NCBI RefSeq assembly: GCF_016841685.1
Contig: NZ_JAENYR010000003.1
Coordinates: forward strand, 26,375 to 90,374
Source of the DNA: Thiohalomonas denitrificans
GTDB lineage: Bacteria > Pseudomonadota > Gammaproteobacteria > Thiohalomonadales > Thiohalomonadaceae
DNA: 64,000 nucleotides
Direction: 5' to 3'
Part shown: positions 8,606 through 17,703 of the stretch, in pieces
How positions within the stretch are numbered: position 1 is the first letter of the stretch
Layout: the number at the start of each line of letters is the position of its first letter
Notes under the pieces: model-generated
Database searches by the model: none
What the model was told of the DNA's origin: nothing
What the model saw: the letters and a program-made list of their open reading frames with translations, nothing else
Position numbers and translations under genes: made by a program

Positions 8606-9241
8606 TCAGTCCTCGGTCTTGTGTTTGTATTCGCAGAGGTCTTCGATGAGGCAGGCTCCGCAGCGAGGTTTGCGGGCAACGCAGACGTAACGGCCGTGAA
8701 GGATGAGCCAGTGGTGGGCGTCGTGCAGGAACTCTTTGGGGACCAGGCGCAGCAGGCGCTTTTCCACTTCCAGAACGTTCTTTCCGGTGGCGATGCCGGT
8801 GCGGTTGGATACGCGAAAGATGTGTGTATCCACCGCAATGGTGGGTTCACCAAAAGCGGTATTGAGCACCACATTGGCGGTCTTGCGGCCGACGCCGCGG
8901 AGCGCTTCGAGGGCGTCGCGGTTGTCCGGCACCTCGCCGCCGTGTTTCTCCACCAAAGCCCGGCAGGTCTTAATGATGTTGGCAGCCTTGGAATTGAACA
9001 GGCCAATGGTCTTGATGTACTCCTTCAGCCCCTCTTCCCCCAGCTCGAGGATGGCGCCGGGTGTGTTGGCCACGGCAAACAGTTTGGCCGTGGCCCTGTT
9101 GACGCCGCGGTCGGTGGCCTGGGCCGACAGAATGACGGCAATCAGCAGCTCGAAGGGGGTGGAGTAGTTCAGTTCGGTCGTGGGGCTGGGGTCGTTGTCC
9201 CGCAGGCGACGGAATATCTCGGTACGTTTTTCGCGGTTCAT
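8606..9241 (-). CDS. nth: Endonuclease III (DNA glycosylase/AP lyase)
   Basis: Base-excision repair enzyme that removes oxidised pyrimidines and cleaves the AP site. The 211-aa protein has the helix-hairpin-helix LRGVGRKTANVVLN with the catalytic Lys. The catalytic Asp lies in TIAVDTHIFRVSNR. The C-terminal [4Fe-4S] cluster motif C-x6-C-x2-C-x5-C is seen in CVARKPRCGACLIEDLCEY. In many gammaproteobacteria nth closes the rsx/rnf operon; here it is about 3 kb away from the rnf genes. Confidence 0.96.
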   Translation of the reverse strand: MNREKRTEIFRRLRDNDPSPTTELNYSTPFELLIAVILSAQATDRGVNRATAKLFAVANTPGAILELGEEGLKEYIKTIGLFNSKAANIIKTCRALVEKHGGEVPDNRDALEALRGVGRKTANVVLNTAFGEPTIAVDTHIFRVSNRTGIATGKNVLEVEKRLLRLVPKEFLHDAHHWLILHGRYVCVARKPRCGACLIEDLCEYKHKTED

Positions 9242-9336
9242 CGGGGATCGGGTCGGTCAGAAAGCGAGGTGTCATCATAAATGTAAAATCGTGCGACTGC
9301 CCCGGTTTCATGCAGGACGTGCCCAACGCCCCCTGT

Positions 9337-10458
9337 TCACTCCTTGCCATGCTGCGTCGAATCCTCTCCATCTTTTTCGCCACCCGGATACAGTGCTTCG
9401 CTGTCAGCGAGGGGTACCTGGGAGCGGGGGATTCCTCGATCTCCGAGGACCTGTTCCACATAAAGCATCTTTACCAGCACGATCGTCAGTGCCATCAGTG
9501 GCGTGGCCAGGATCAGCCCGATCGCTCCGGCCATCGCCAGAAGAATGACCTCTGCCAGGATGGTCAGTGCCGGCGGCATATAGACAGTGCGATGGTAGAT
9601 CACCGGCGAGATCACGAGGCTCTCCAGCTGCTGCACGATCAGGTAGACCACAGCGACCCAAAATGCCAGCTCAAGGCCCCCGGTAAACCCGATCAGGATA
9701 GCCGGCAATGCAGCGACAATCGGACCGATGTAGGGCACGAAATCGAGCAGGCCGGCAATAATGGCGAGCAGCATCGCCAACGGCACGTCCAGGGCCCACA
9801 GGCCAACGAAAGTCAGCAAGCCGACGGCGATCATCTTGAGGAGGGTCCCGAATAGCCACCAGCGCAGGGTCGCCCCGGTGGCCGCCAGCACCTCGGCGGC
9901 ACGGGGACGACGGGACAGTGGGACCAGGTGCAGTATCCCGTTGATATACAGCCGGGGGTCGAACGACAGGTAGATGGTAACGAAGATCAGAATAACGATG
10001 CCGGCGAAGACCTGAACGGCTGTATAGGCAAGCCCGGTGGCTCGTCACAGCACCTTTCCCATTCCGTTCTGCTCTTCCAGCTCCTCTTGCGTCGGCAGGA
10101 GATCCAGCAGCCATTCTCCCCAGGCGCGTTCACGCAGCGCTTCATGGATGGCCCCAATCGCCTCTGGCAGGCGCTGCTGTAATTGTGCGGCCTGTTCGGT
10201 AACTTGAGGCGCCGCCAGAACCATCACCCCCGCTAGCATGAACAGGCCCCCGCCCAGCACCAGCATGAGGGCCCATTTGTCGCCCATTCCGGTGTGAGTG
10301 GCCACCCAATCCGATGACGTGCGCAGGACGATGGCCGCCAGTATGGCGGCAAAGGTCAACAGTAGCGCTTCCATTGCCCACCACAGCAGCAGCAAGAGCA
10401 GCAAGAGCCCGATGACAACGCTTGCGCCGATCAGGACGCGGAGTGCAAAGGGTTGCAT
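9337..10458 (-). pseudogene. AI-2E/PerM-family permease interrupted by one in-frame TGA
   Basis: A ~373-codon permease gene of the AI-2E transporter (PerM) family. The N-terminal part (137 codons, from ATG 10458) ends at a TGA at 10045-10047. The same frame then continues without any shift (RATGLAYTAVQVFAGIV...) into the standard C-terminal half containing GLLDFVPYIGPIVAALPA. Both halves have the expected hydrophobic helices. Only one base change (for example CGA to TGA) separates it from an intact gene, so it is a recent pseudogene, a readthrough case or a sequence error. An intact paralogue is at 27037-28104. No sign of a selenocysteine element was seen. Confidence 0.75.
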
Positions 10459-10612
10459 CTGGTGGCGGTCCTTTCGCTTCGTGTGGCACCTGCGACCGCA
10501 AATCCTTGCGACTGTAAAGGAGGACAGGCGACGCTCTCTTCAAGATGGTAGCCGCGTTTTCCGCGATCCCCGATCGGCGGAGTCTGCAAGCTGATAGGCT
10601 ATAGGCATCAAA

Positions 10613-11911
10613 GTGGACATCGTTCAAAGCATGGTTAGCAAAACGGAACCCGTAGATCGATTTGATCAGGCCGAGGCGTTACGGCGCATGGAGCCACCCG
10701 AGCGGGCGGACCGAATCTCCCGCATGCCGCCGGAGCAGGCACGAGCTGCCTTCGAGCAGCTTGAGGCGCCCTTGCAGGAAGAGCTCCTTGCGCACCTGCG
10801 GGATGCTCAGGTGTACCGGTTCATGGAGGATCTTGATCCTGATGACCGGGTCCGGCTGCTGGATCAGCTACCAGAGCCGGTGAGCAGGGCACTCATCGCC
10901 CGACTGAGCCCCCGGGAGCGGCGCTTCACCCATAAGCTCCTCTCATTCCCGCAAGAGACCGCGGGACGGATCATGACGCCGGAATACCTCTCGCTTGACC
11001 CCGCGTTGACCGCGGCGGCGGCTCTGGACAGGGTCCGAAGGGAGGGGGCCGGGGTGGAAACCGTCAACGCACTGCCGGTGCTGGGGCCGGGCGAGCAATT
11101 TGTCGGACTGGTGATGTTAAGTGATCTGGTCATGGCGGAAGCAGATCGGACGGTCAGCGAACTGCTGGATGCCTCGGTTCCCACGGTGGGACCGGACACT
11201 GATCAGGAGCAGGTGGCGCGGTTGATCCAGGTTGCGGACCTGCTGGCACTTCCAGTGGTCAGCGCCAGCGGGCGCCTGCTCGGGCTGATTACCGTCGATG
11301 ACGCCATGGATGTGCTGCAGTGGGAGCAGGAGGAGGATATTGCCCGCGCCGGTGCCCGGGAGCCGCTCGACCGACCCTATTTCGCCACCACGCTCATGGG
11401 CCTTACCCGTGCCCGACTCCTGTGGCTGGTGCTGCTGGCGCTGGCCGGTGCCGTCACGGTCCAGGTGCTGAACGTGTTCGAACCACTGCTGGAGCAGGTG
11501 GTCACGCTCTCCCTGTTCATTCCGCTGCTGATTGGTGTGGGTGGTAATAGTGGTGCCCAGTCGGCGACTACGGTGATTCGCGCTATGGCTACTGGCGAGA
11601 TGAACAGAGGGCATGGAATGCAGGTGATTTTCCGCGAAACCCGCGTTGGTTTATTGCTCGGTACCGCCGTTGCGCTGCTGGCCTACTTCCCCGTGGCCTT
11701 TGTCTTCAGCTTTCCGCTGGCGGCAACCGTCGCCCTGGCTCTTACTGTCATTTGTACCGGAGCCACCTTCGTCGGTGCCGGCATGCCCCTGCTCGCCAGT
11801 CGACTCGGTATTGATCCGGCCGTGGTGAGTGCTCCGGTGGTTACCACGATCGTCGATGCCGGCGGCCTGCTGCTCTATTTTCTCATCGCCCGGGTGATCA
11901 TGGGGCTTTGA
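10613..11911 (+). CDS. mgtE: MgtE-type magnesium transporter
   Basis: Mg2+ channel/transporter. The 432-aa protein shows the MgtE order: an N-terminal superhelical domain (about residues 10-125, with repeated DPDDRVRLLDQLP-type motifs), a CBS pair (about 130-255) and five membrane helices at the C-terminus. The conserved pore segment PLLIGVGGNSGAQSATTVIRA and the final GIDPAVVSAPVVTTIVDAGG carry the Asp expected in the pore. The listed start is GTG 10613, with ATG 10631 as alternative; neither has a clear ribosome-binding site. I do not recognise an M-box riboswitch in the leader. Confidence 0.92.
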   Translation: MDIVQSMVSKTEPVDRFDQAEALRRMEPPERADRISRMPPEQARAAFEQLEAPLQEELLAHLRDAQVYRFMEDLDPDDRVRLLDQLPEPVSRALIARLSPRERRFTHKLLSFPQETAGRIMTPEYLSLDPALTAAAALDRVRREGAGVETVNALPVLGPGEQFVGLVMLSDLVMAEADRTVSELLDASVPTVGPDTDQEQVARLIQVADLLALPVVSASGRLLGLITVDDAMDVLQWEQEEDIARAGAREPLDRPYFATTLMGLTRARLLWLVLLALAGAVTVQVLNVFEPLLEQVVTLSLFIPLLIGVGGNSGAQSATTVIRAMATGEMNRGHGMQVIFRETRVGLLLGTAVALLAYFPVAFVFSFPLAATVALALTVICTGATFVGAGMPLLASRLGIDPAVVSAPVVTTIVDAGGLLLYFLIARVIMGL

Positions 11912-11936
11912 TGTGACCCGAATGTTTGACGAATTT

Positions 11937-11997
11937 ACCGCGAGACGTAAAGAGAGCTAAGTAGCCTGGCTTGGTGCTCGTTGCGTCTTTGCGGTTG
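11937..11997. repeat. Short ACCGCGAGACG inverted repeat, copy of the CCGCAGAG family
   Basis: Arms ACCGCGAGACGTAAAGAGAG and GCGTCTTTGCGGT face each other across about 25 bases. It lies between convergent mgtE and the small gene at 12008. Confidence 0.7.
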
Positions 11998-12007
11998 CTG
12001 TTTCCAA

Positions 12008-12238
12008 TCAGTCCCGCTCCTCTTCGTCTTGGGGTGCGGAGTGGGTAGTGATGTCGCCGCGAATGGTGTGATACCAGATCAGCGGTTCGTCACGGAGCAG
12101 AGCGGTGAATGCCCCCAAATCCTGGCTGGAGAGGTGATTTAGAATGCCTTCACTCCCGTCTTCCAGTTTGAGATGGATGGCGCCCCGGCGCTCCTGGTGA
12201 TGCCAGGTGAGGTTATAATTTTGGACCTTTTTCCACAT
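12008..12238 (-). CDS. Small hypothetical protein (76 aa)
   Basis: I do not recognise this family. It is supported by a strong ribosome-binding site (AAAGGAGA, 6 bases before the ATG) and by ordinary cytosolic composition. The beta-rich N-terminal half (NLTWHHQERRGAIHLKLEDG) resembles small domains that bind nucleic acid or metabolites. The tail is acidic (PQDEEERD). It lies downstream of rnfE on the same strand (52-base gap) and might be the last gene of the rnf operon. Confidence 0.6.
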   Translation of the reverse strand: MWKKVQNYNLTWHHQERRGAIHLKLEDGSEGILNHLSSQDLGAFTALLRDEPLIWYHTIRGDITTHSAPQDEEERD

Positions 12239-12290
12239 GGTGTTTCTCCTTTGGCCTTATAGGGGTGTTGGGCTGAAGCCGACCCACGGC

Positions 12291-12986
12291 TCAGGCGGTG
12301 GGTTCTGCCGCGGGTTCTACAGGTGCGGGAGCTGTTTTGCTGCGTTCGGTAATCTTTTTATCAACCACATTTTTCAAGGCGATCAGCAGGCCCAGGCCAA
12401 TAAAGGCTCCGGGCGGCAGGATGGCGAGCAGAAAACCCCGGTAGTCGGTAATGACTGTGATGGCCAGGTCGCGGGCGCCTTCACCGAACATCAGGTGGGC
12501 TTGGGCAAAGAGGGTGCCGGAACCGACGATCTCCCGCATGCCACCGAGCAGGACCAGGGCCATGGTAAAGCCGAAACCCATGGTGAGGCCGTCGACCAGG
12601 GCCGGGCCGGCGGCGTTTTTGGAGGCGAACGCCTCGGCGCGGCCGAGGATTGCGCAATTGGTGACGATGAGCGGGATAAAGATGCCGAGAATCTTGTAGA
12701 GGTCGTGGAACCAGGCGTTCATGGTCAACTCCACCGCGGTGACAAAGGAGGCGATGACCAGAACGAATACGGGAATCCGCACCTCGGGTCGAACCAGATG
12801 CCGAATCAGCGAAACCGTGACGTTCGAGGAGACCAGTACCAGTGTGGTCGCCAGCCCCAGTCCGAGACCGTTGACGAAGGTCGAGGTAACCGCCAGCAAC
12901 GGGCAGAGTCCCAGAATCTGTACGAACGCGACGTTATTTTTCCAGAAACCATCGGCGGCGATCTGACCGTAGGCGCTATCAGCCAT
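12291..12986 (-). CDS. rnfE: Electron transport complex subunit E
   Basis: Integral membrane subunit of the Rnf complex, which couples ferredoxin:NAD+ electron transfer to ion movement (or, in the Rsx form, reduces SoxR). The 231-aa protein has six predicted helices. The conserved motifs [19 protein letters not shown] and [17 protein letters not shown] contain the Cys pair that RnfA and RnfE share for a membrane [2Fe-2S] site (CP near residue 29 and TNC near 109). Its start overlaps the end of rnfG by 8 bases. The C-terminal 25 residues are Ala/Pro-rich and not conserved. Confidence 0.95.
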   Translation of the reverse strand: MADSAYGQIAADGFWKNNVAFVQILGLCPLLAVTSTFVNGLGLGLATTLVLVSSNVTVSLIRHLVRPEVRIPVFVLVIASFVTAVELTMNAWFHDLYKILGIFIPLIVTNCAILGRAEAFASKNAAGPALVDGLTMGFGFTMALVLLGGMREIVGSGTLFAQAHLMFGEGARDLAITVITDYRGFLLAILPPGAFIGLGLLIALKNVVDKKITERSKTAPAPVEPAAEPTA

Positions 12987-13638
12987 GCTCCTCGTCCTCC
13001 TCCTGCTCGTCTGCCTCCGCTGCGCTGTTCCGTTCGAATAGCATCTCGCGGTTGTTTTGGAAATAGATCAGGGTGTCGTGAACCGCATTCACTACTGCCC
13101 GAGGGGTAATCGTGGCTCCCGTGAACTGATCGAATACCCCGCCGTCTTTCTTTACCGCCCAGTTGGAGGGTCGCGGTTGCTCCAGGGAGCATCTGTCGAA
13201 CTGCAGGATCCAGTCGGAGCGTTCGGCTTCGATTTTGTCACCCAGCCCCGGGGTTTCCTGGTGGCCCAAAACCCGTACCCCCGCGAGGGTGCCATCGATA
13301 TTGATAGCCACGAGAAGCCGAATATTGCCCCCATAGCCTTCCGGGGCAACGGGAGCAAGAACCGCAGCCACCGGTTCACCGTCACGGCGTGCCCGATACA
13401 CAGGCACCGGCCGCGAAGTGCCCAGACGCGGGTCCGTGACATAGGTGACATCCTCAAACAGATCATTGTCATGGCGTTTGGGAGGAACCAGTTGGTGAAG
13501 CAAACTCAGCAGTGCTTCCCGCTCGTTTTGAGCAATACGCTCCACTGTCACGCTATGGGTGAGCGCAACCAGGCCGGTTCCCGCAATGGCGAAAACCCCC
13601 AGCAGGAAGGCACCGAGCAGCATGTTCTTTAGCGGCAT
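12979..13638 (-). CDS. rnfG: Electron transport complex subunit G
   Basis: Single-helix periplasmic flavoprotein subunit of Rnf. One N-terminal membrane helix (residues 5-27) precedes a periplasmic domain. The FMN attachment motif is seen as [10 protein letters not shown], with Thr178 the likely covalent FMN site. The 219-aa length is normal; the C-terminal tail is strongly acidic ([10 protein letters not shown]). It overlaps rnfE and starts 3 bases after rnfD ends. Confidence 0.95.
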   Translation of the reverse strand: MPLKNMLLGAFLLGVFAIAGTGLVALTHSVTVERIAQNEREALLSLLHQLVPPKRHDNDLFEDVTYVTDPRLGTSRPVPVYRARRDGEPVAAVLAPVAPEGYGGNIRLLVAINIDGTLAGVRVLGHQETPGLGDKIEAERSDWILQFDRCSLEQPRPSNWAVKKDGGVFDQFTGATITPRAVVNAVHDTLIYFQNNREMLFERNSAAEADEQEEDEEHG

Positions 13639-13641
13639 CGC

Positions 13642-14682
13642 TCAGTCCTTTCGAATATGGCCGTAAACGCGGGGCTGGGTGTAATAGTCGATGGTCGGTG
13701 CGGCCATATTCATCAACAGTACTGAAAACGCGACAGCATCGGGGAAGCCGCCAAAAGTGCGGATGAGATAGATCAGTGCGCCGGCCCCGGCCCCGAACAC
13801 CAGGCGCCCTTTGTTGCTGGTGGCGCCGGATGTTGGATCGGTGGCGATAAAAAAGGCGCCTAGCAACACACCGCCGCTGGCGATATGGAACACCGGTCCC
13901 GGATATTGACCGGCATCGAAAAAGTGGAAGAAGCCCGCCAGCAGAAACAGCATGCCGAGCAGGCCGACCGGCGCATGCCAGGTGATGACGCGCCGTGCGA
14001 GCAGCCACAGCCCGCCGAGCAGGAAGAGACCATTGATGACCTGCCAGCCGGTACCACCGAATTGGGCAAATAGGGGGCTTGCGGAGCGGATTTCATTGAC
14101 CGTTTGACCCAGGCTCAACTGGGTTTTCATCTCGTCCAGCGGCGTGGCGGCAGTAATGCTGTCGAGAGTGAGTCCGACGGGAAGATTGCCGGTGAATACG
14201 TAACTGAGCATGGCGCCGAAGCCGAGCTCGCCGCTACGCAGCGACTCCGGCGCCAGCCAGGTGGTCATCTCGACCGGAAAGGAGATGAGCAGCGCCACGT
14301 AACCCACCATGGCAGGGTTGAAAGGATTAAAGCCGAGGCCGCCGTAAAGTTGCTTGGCGATAATGATGGCGAACAGAATGCCGACCGTTGTCAGCCACCA
14401 GGGGGAGAGTGGTGGCAGAGCGAGCCCCAGGAGCAAGGCGGTCACCAGCGCGCTGCCGTCGCTGAGGGCCGGCCGCACCGGTGCGCCTCGCCAGGCGAGT
14501 ATGGTGGCCTCAGCGCTCAGGGCGAACACCGCGGCGATGCCGATGTTGAGCAGCACGCCCGGCCCGAATAGCCAGACATAGGCGAGGGTCGCCGGAATCA
14601 GTGCATAGACTACCGCCAACATTACGCCCGTGACGTTTTGAGGATTGTGGGCGTAGGGTGAACTGGAATTAATCTCGGCCAT
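13642..14682 (-). CDS. rnfD: Electron transport complex subunit D
   Basis: Membrane flavoprotein subunit of Rnf, homologous to NqrB. The 346-aa protein has about nine helices. The N-terminal SPYAHNPQNVTGVM and the QLYGGLGFNPFNPAMVGYV block are characteristic. The covalent FMN site is likely Thr180 in ITAATPLDEMKT. It lies 5 bases downstream of rnfC and 3 bases upstream of rnfG in the same operon. Confidence 0.95.
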   Translation of the reverse strand: MAEINSSSPYAHNPQNVTGVMLAVVYALIPATLAYVWLFGPGVLLNIGIAAVFALSAEATILAWRGAPVRPALSDGSALVTALLLGLALPPLSPWWLTTVGILFAIIIAKQLYGGLGFNPFNPAMVGYVALLISFPVEMTTWLAPESLRSGELGFGAMLSYVFTGNLPVGLTLDSITAATPLDEMKTQLSLGQTVNEIRSASPLFAQFGGTGWQVINGLFLLGGLWLLARRVITWHAPVGLLGMLFLLAGFFHFFDAGQYPGPVFHIASGGVLLGAFFIATDPTSGATSNKGRLVFGAGAGALIYLIRTFGGFPDAVAFSVLLMNMAAPTIDYYTQPRVYGHIRKD

Positions 14683-14687
14683 TGGGG

Positions 14688-16349
14688 CTATTTTTCCTCT
14701 TTTCCGCCGGATGCGCCGTTCGGTGCCTGGTCCTTGAGTGCTTTTTCGCGACGGGCCTTGGCTTCGGCCAGCTTGCGTCGTTGCTCTTTCGTCAGATCCT
14801 CGGTGTTTTTGGGTTGGGTTCCGGCACCCTCTTTTTTGGCCTTTGCGCGCTCCATGGCGGCCTTGATGGCATCTTTTTTCGCATTGTCGCCCGTGCCCTG
14901 GTCTCCTTTCACGGCGGCCTTTTTTCTGGCCATACGTGCGGCCCGTTCGGCCTTCTCGCGCTCGATGCGGGCGGTGCGGAATTCATGGCGCTCGCGTGCC
15001 AGGTCGGACGCCTTCTTCTCCCGCTCCTGGGACCAGATCTCGGTTTTGGCGAAGCGATAGAATTGCACCAGCGGCAGATTGGAGGGGCAGACATAAGCGC
15101 AGCAGCCGCATTCGATACAGTCGAACAGGTTGTAATCCTGAACCTTGTCGAAATCCTTGGCGCGGGCATACCAGTAGAGTTGCTGTGGCAGCAAGCTCAC
15201 CGGGCAGGCCTCGGCGCAGGCACCGCAGCGGATGCAGGGGCGGACCGGGCCGCGGGAGGCGTCCATCTCCCGCGTGGCGGCGAGAATGCAATTGACCGTC
15301 TTGACGACCGGCGCCTCGCGATGTTGGAGGGTAAAGCCCATCATCGGGCCCCCGACAATGAGGCGCTCGACATTGGCGGAGAGGCCGCCCGCTTGCGGAA
15401 GGAGTTCTTCTATCGGGGTGCCTATGCGGACTTCAAGGTTGCGCGGGCGTTCTACGCCGCCGGTCAGGGTGACAATGCGCGAAATGAGCGGCTCGCCCAA
15501 CTCCACCGATCGGTGCACGGCGGCTGCTGTGGCCACATTGTGACAGACGACGCCGATATCCAGAGGCAGTCCCTGGGAAGGGACCTCCTTGCCCGTGACT
15601 ACCTTGATGAGCTGCTTCTCTCCGCCCATCGGATAACGGGTGGGGACTTCAACGACCTCGATGTCATCGATGTCCAGCCGCTCAAGGGCCTCACGTACGG
15701 AGGCGATTGCCTCCGGTTTATTATCCTCAATGGCGATCAGGCTTTTGCTCGCCTGCAGGGCGTGGCGCATGATGCGTGCGCCGGCGATGATTTCGTCGGC
15801 ACGCTCGCGCATTAACCGGTCGTCGCAGGTGATGTAGGGCTCGCACTCGGCGCCGTTAAGGATCAGTGTATCAACGGCGGTACGGGCGCCGGGGTTGAGT
15901 TTGATATAGGCCGGGAATCCCGCTCCACCCAGACCGACGATGCCGGCATCACGGATGATGTTCCGCAGGGCGCTCGGATCGAGAGAGTGATAATCCTCGA
16001 CCGGATGGCGTTCGCACCAGACATCCTCACCGTCGGTTTCGAGCACAATGCACAAGGCCGGCAGTCCGGAAGGGTGGGCGACCGGGCGATCTTCGATCGC
16101 AAGGATGGTCCCGGAGCTGGAGGCGTGCACGGCAGCGCTGACAAACCCCTTGGCCTTGGCCAGCATTTCGCCCTTCAGTACCTTCTGTCCCGCTTCGACC
16201 AGAGGCTCGGCGGCCGCGCCAATGTGTTGATGCAGGGGGATGATCAGCCGATTGGGGATTTCGGCCGCAGCAACGGCCTCACCGACCGACAGCTCTTTAT
16301 GCCCCGGCAGGTGAAGACCTCCGGGGAAATTCGACAGCTGGCGGCTCAT
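14688..16349 (-). CDS. rnfC: Electron transport complex subunit C
   Basis: Peripheral subunit with NADH, FMN and Fe-S sites. I place the start at ATG 16349 ([20 protein letters not shown]), which overlaps the rnfB stop as ATGA; the longer open frame upstream runs inside rnfB. The 553-aa product has the [13 protein letters not shown] nucleotide-binding loop and two [4Fe-4S] motifs, [12 protein letters not shown] and [12 protein letters not shown]. After about residue 440 it ends in a Lys/Ala/Arg-rich coil ([31 protein letters not shown]). This tail is shorter than the long Ala/Lys repeat tails of enterobacterial RsxC. Confidence 0.95.
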   Translation of the reverse strand: MSRQLSNFPGGLHLPGHKELSVGEAVAAAEIPNRLIIPLHQHIGAAAEPLVEAGQKVLKGEMLAKAKGFVSAAVHASSSGTILAIEDRPVAHPSGLPALCIVLETDGEDVWCERHPVEDYHSLDPSALRNIIRDAGIVGLGGAGFPAYIKLNPGARTAVDTLILNGAECEPYITCDDRLMRERADEIIAGARIMRHALQASKSLIAIEDNKPEAIASVREALERLDIDDIEVVEVPTRYPMGGEKQLIKVVTGKEVPSQGLPLDIGVVCHNVATAAAVHRSVELGEPLISRIVTLTGGVERPRNLEVRIGTPIEELLPQAGGLSANVERLIVGGPMMGFTLQHREAPVVKTVNCILAATREMDASRGPVRPCIRCGACAEACPVSLLPQQLYWYARAKDFDKVQDYNLFDCIECGCCAYVCPSNLPLVQFYRFAKTEIWSQEREKKASDLARERHEFRTARIEREKAERAARMARKKAAVKGDQGTGDNAKKDAIKAAMERAKAKKEGAGTQPKNTEDLTKEQRRKLAEAKARREKALKDQAPNGASGGKEEK

Positions 16350-16903
16350 CGCTTCCGCTGCTCCACGACCACCGGATAGGGCCACTTCCAGGTTTGGATG
16401 GTCTCCTCCAACGGCTTCATCTCGATACAGTCGACCGGGCACGGATCGACGCAGAGTTCACACCCGGTACACTCGCTTTCGATGACGGTGTGCATTTGCT
16501 TGGCGGCCCCGAGGATGGCGTCCACCGGGCACGCCTGCACGCACAGGGTACAACCGATACAGGTATCCTCGTCGATGACCGCAACCATCTTGGGCTGCGG
16601 CTTGCCTTCTTCGTCCAGCGCGATCGGGTCGCGCCCGAGCAGATCCGCCAGGGCCAGCATGGTGTTCTCGCCCCCCGGCGGACACAGGTTGATCTCCGCT
16701 TCACCCGCCGCAATGGCCTCGGCATAGGGGCGACAGCCGGCATAGCCGCACTGCCCGCACTGGGTTTGCGGCAGGATGGAATCGATCTGATCCACCACCG
16801 GGTCTTCCTCGACCTTGAAGCGCACGGCCGCATAGCCGAGCAGCAGCCCGAAGACGATGGCGAGACCGGCGATGGCGAGAATGGCAGTCAGCATGTCCAG
16901 CAT
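16346..16903 (-). CDS. rnfB: Electron transport complex subunit B
   Basis: Ferredoxin-like subunit that hands electrons into Rnf. The 185-aa protein begins with a membrane helix (residues 5-27). It then carries the [16 protein letters not shown]...CPPGG cluster motif and two ferredoxin motifs, [16 protein letters not shown] and [16 protein letters not shown]. It overlaps rnfC by 4 bases (ATGA). A repeat element separates it from rnfA. Confidence 0.96.
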   Translation of the reverse strand: MLDMLTAILAIAGLAIVFGLLLGYAAVRFKVEEDPVVDQIDSILPQTQCGQCGYAGCRPYAEAIAAGEAEINLCPPGGENTMLALADLLGRDPIALDEEGKPQPKMVAVIDEDTCIGCTLCVQACPVDAILGAAKQMHTVIESECTGCELCVDPCPVDCIEMKPLEETIQTWKWPYPVVVEQRKR

Positions 16904-17033
16904 TGCACCGCAGAGACGCAGAGTACGCGGAGATTCGTAGAGGTTTGCTGAAAGGAAGCCAAGGTTTCGCTTCCCTGATATGTTGATTTTTCTCTGCGTC
17001 TCTCAGCGCCCTCCGCGCCTCGGCGGTGCATCT
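16904..17033. repeat. CCGCAGAG-type inverted repeat inside the rnf operon
   Basis: Arms TGCACCGCAGAGACGCAGAG and CTCCGCGCCTCGGCGGTGCA flank a 70-base centre. It begins immediately upstream of the rnfB start codon, so the rnfB ribosome-binding site falls inside or next to the arm. Confidence 0.85.
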
Positions 17034-17067
17034 TTTTTTCTCCGTATTCCCTGTGGTTCATCGAAGT

Positions 17068-17649
17068 TCAACCTTTGACCAGACCCGAGAAGCCCATGAA
17101 TGCCATCGACATCAGGCCGGCGGTAACCAGGGCAATGGCCGGCCCGCGAAAGGCGACCGGAACATCCGCCACCGCAATGCGTTCGCGCATGGCGGCAAAC
17201 AGTACCAGCACCATCGAGAACCCCGCAGCGGCACCAAAGCCGTAGACAGCCGATTGCAGGAAACCGTGCTGCGCCTGGGTGTTCAGCAGTGCCACGCCCA
17301 ATACTGCACAGTTGGTGGTAATAAGCGGCAGAAAAATACCCAGCACCTGGTAGAGAAGCGGTGAGGTCTTGTGCACTACCATCTCGGTAAACTGCACAAC
17401 CACCGCAATCACCAGAATGAAGCTGATGGTGCGCAGGTACTCCAATCCCAGCGGTGCCAGCAAATATTCGTTCACCAAATAGCTGCACACGGAGGAGAGG
17501 GTCAGCACAAAGGTGGTGGCGAGCCCCATGCCCGTGGCCGTTTCGAGCTTCCGGGATACGCCCATGAAAGGGCACAGCCCCAGGAATTTCACCAGGACGA
17601 AGTTGTTGACCAGCACCGTGCTGACCAGGATGAGAGCGTATTCAGTCAT
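17068..17649 (-). CDS. rnfA: Electron transport complex subunit A
   Basis: Integral membrane subunit paired with RnfE. The 193-aa protein has six helices. The conserved [20 protein letters not shown] and [18 protein letters not shown] segments carry the Cys residues that form the membrane iron-sulfur site with RnfE. It is the first gene of the rnf operon, starting 55 bases after the upstream metG end. Both genes are on the minus strand, so the operon promoter should lie near 17650-17700. Confidence 0.96.
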   Translation of the reverse strand: MTEYALILVSTVLVNNFVLVKFLGLCPFMGVSRKLETATGMGLATTFVLTLSSVCSYLVNEYLLAPLGLEYLRTISFILVIAVVVQFTEMVVHKTSPLLYQVLGIFLPLITTNCAVLGVALLNTQAQHGFLQSAVYGFGAAAGFSMVLVLFAAMRERIAVADVPVAFRGPAIALVTAGLMSMAFMGFSGLVKG

Positions 17650-17703
17650 ATGGGAATGACAATACCTGACTAGTTTAGTAAAGCAAGCATGGGCAAGAGT
17701 TCC

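Noticed and set aside
10045..10047. In-frame TGA of the AI-2E gene as a selenocysteine codon
   Set aside because: The family has no known selenoprotein, no redox motif surrounds the codon and I see no stem-loop of SECIS type right after it.
10459..10612. M-box or other Mg2+ riboswitch upstream of mgtE
   Set aside because: I could not find the conserved stems; the leader is short and shows only weak pairing.
14688..16442. rnfC start at 16442, 31 codons upstream
   Set aside because: That part lies inside rnfB; the ATGA-overlapping ATG at 16349 begins exactly at the conserved N-terminus.
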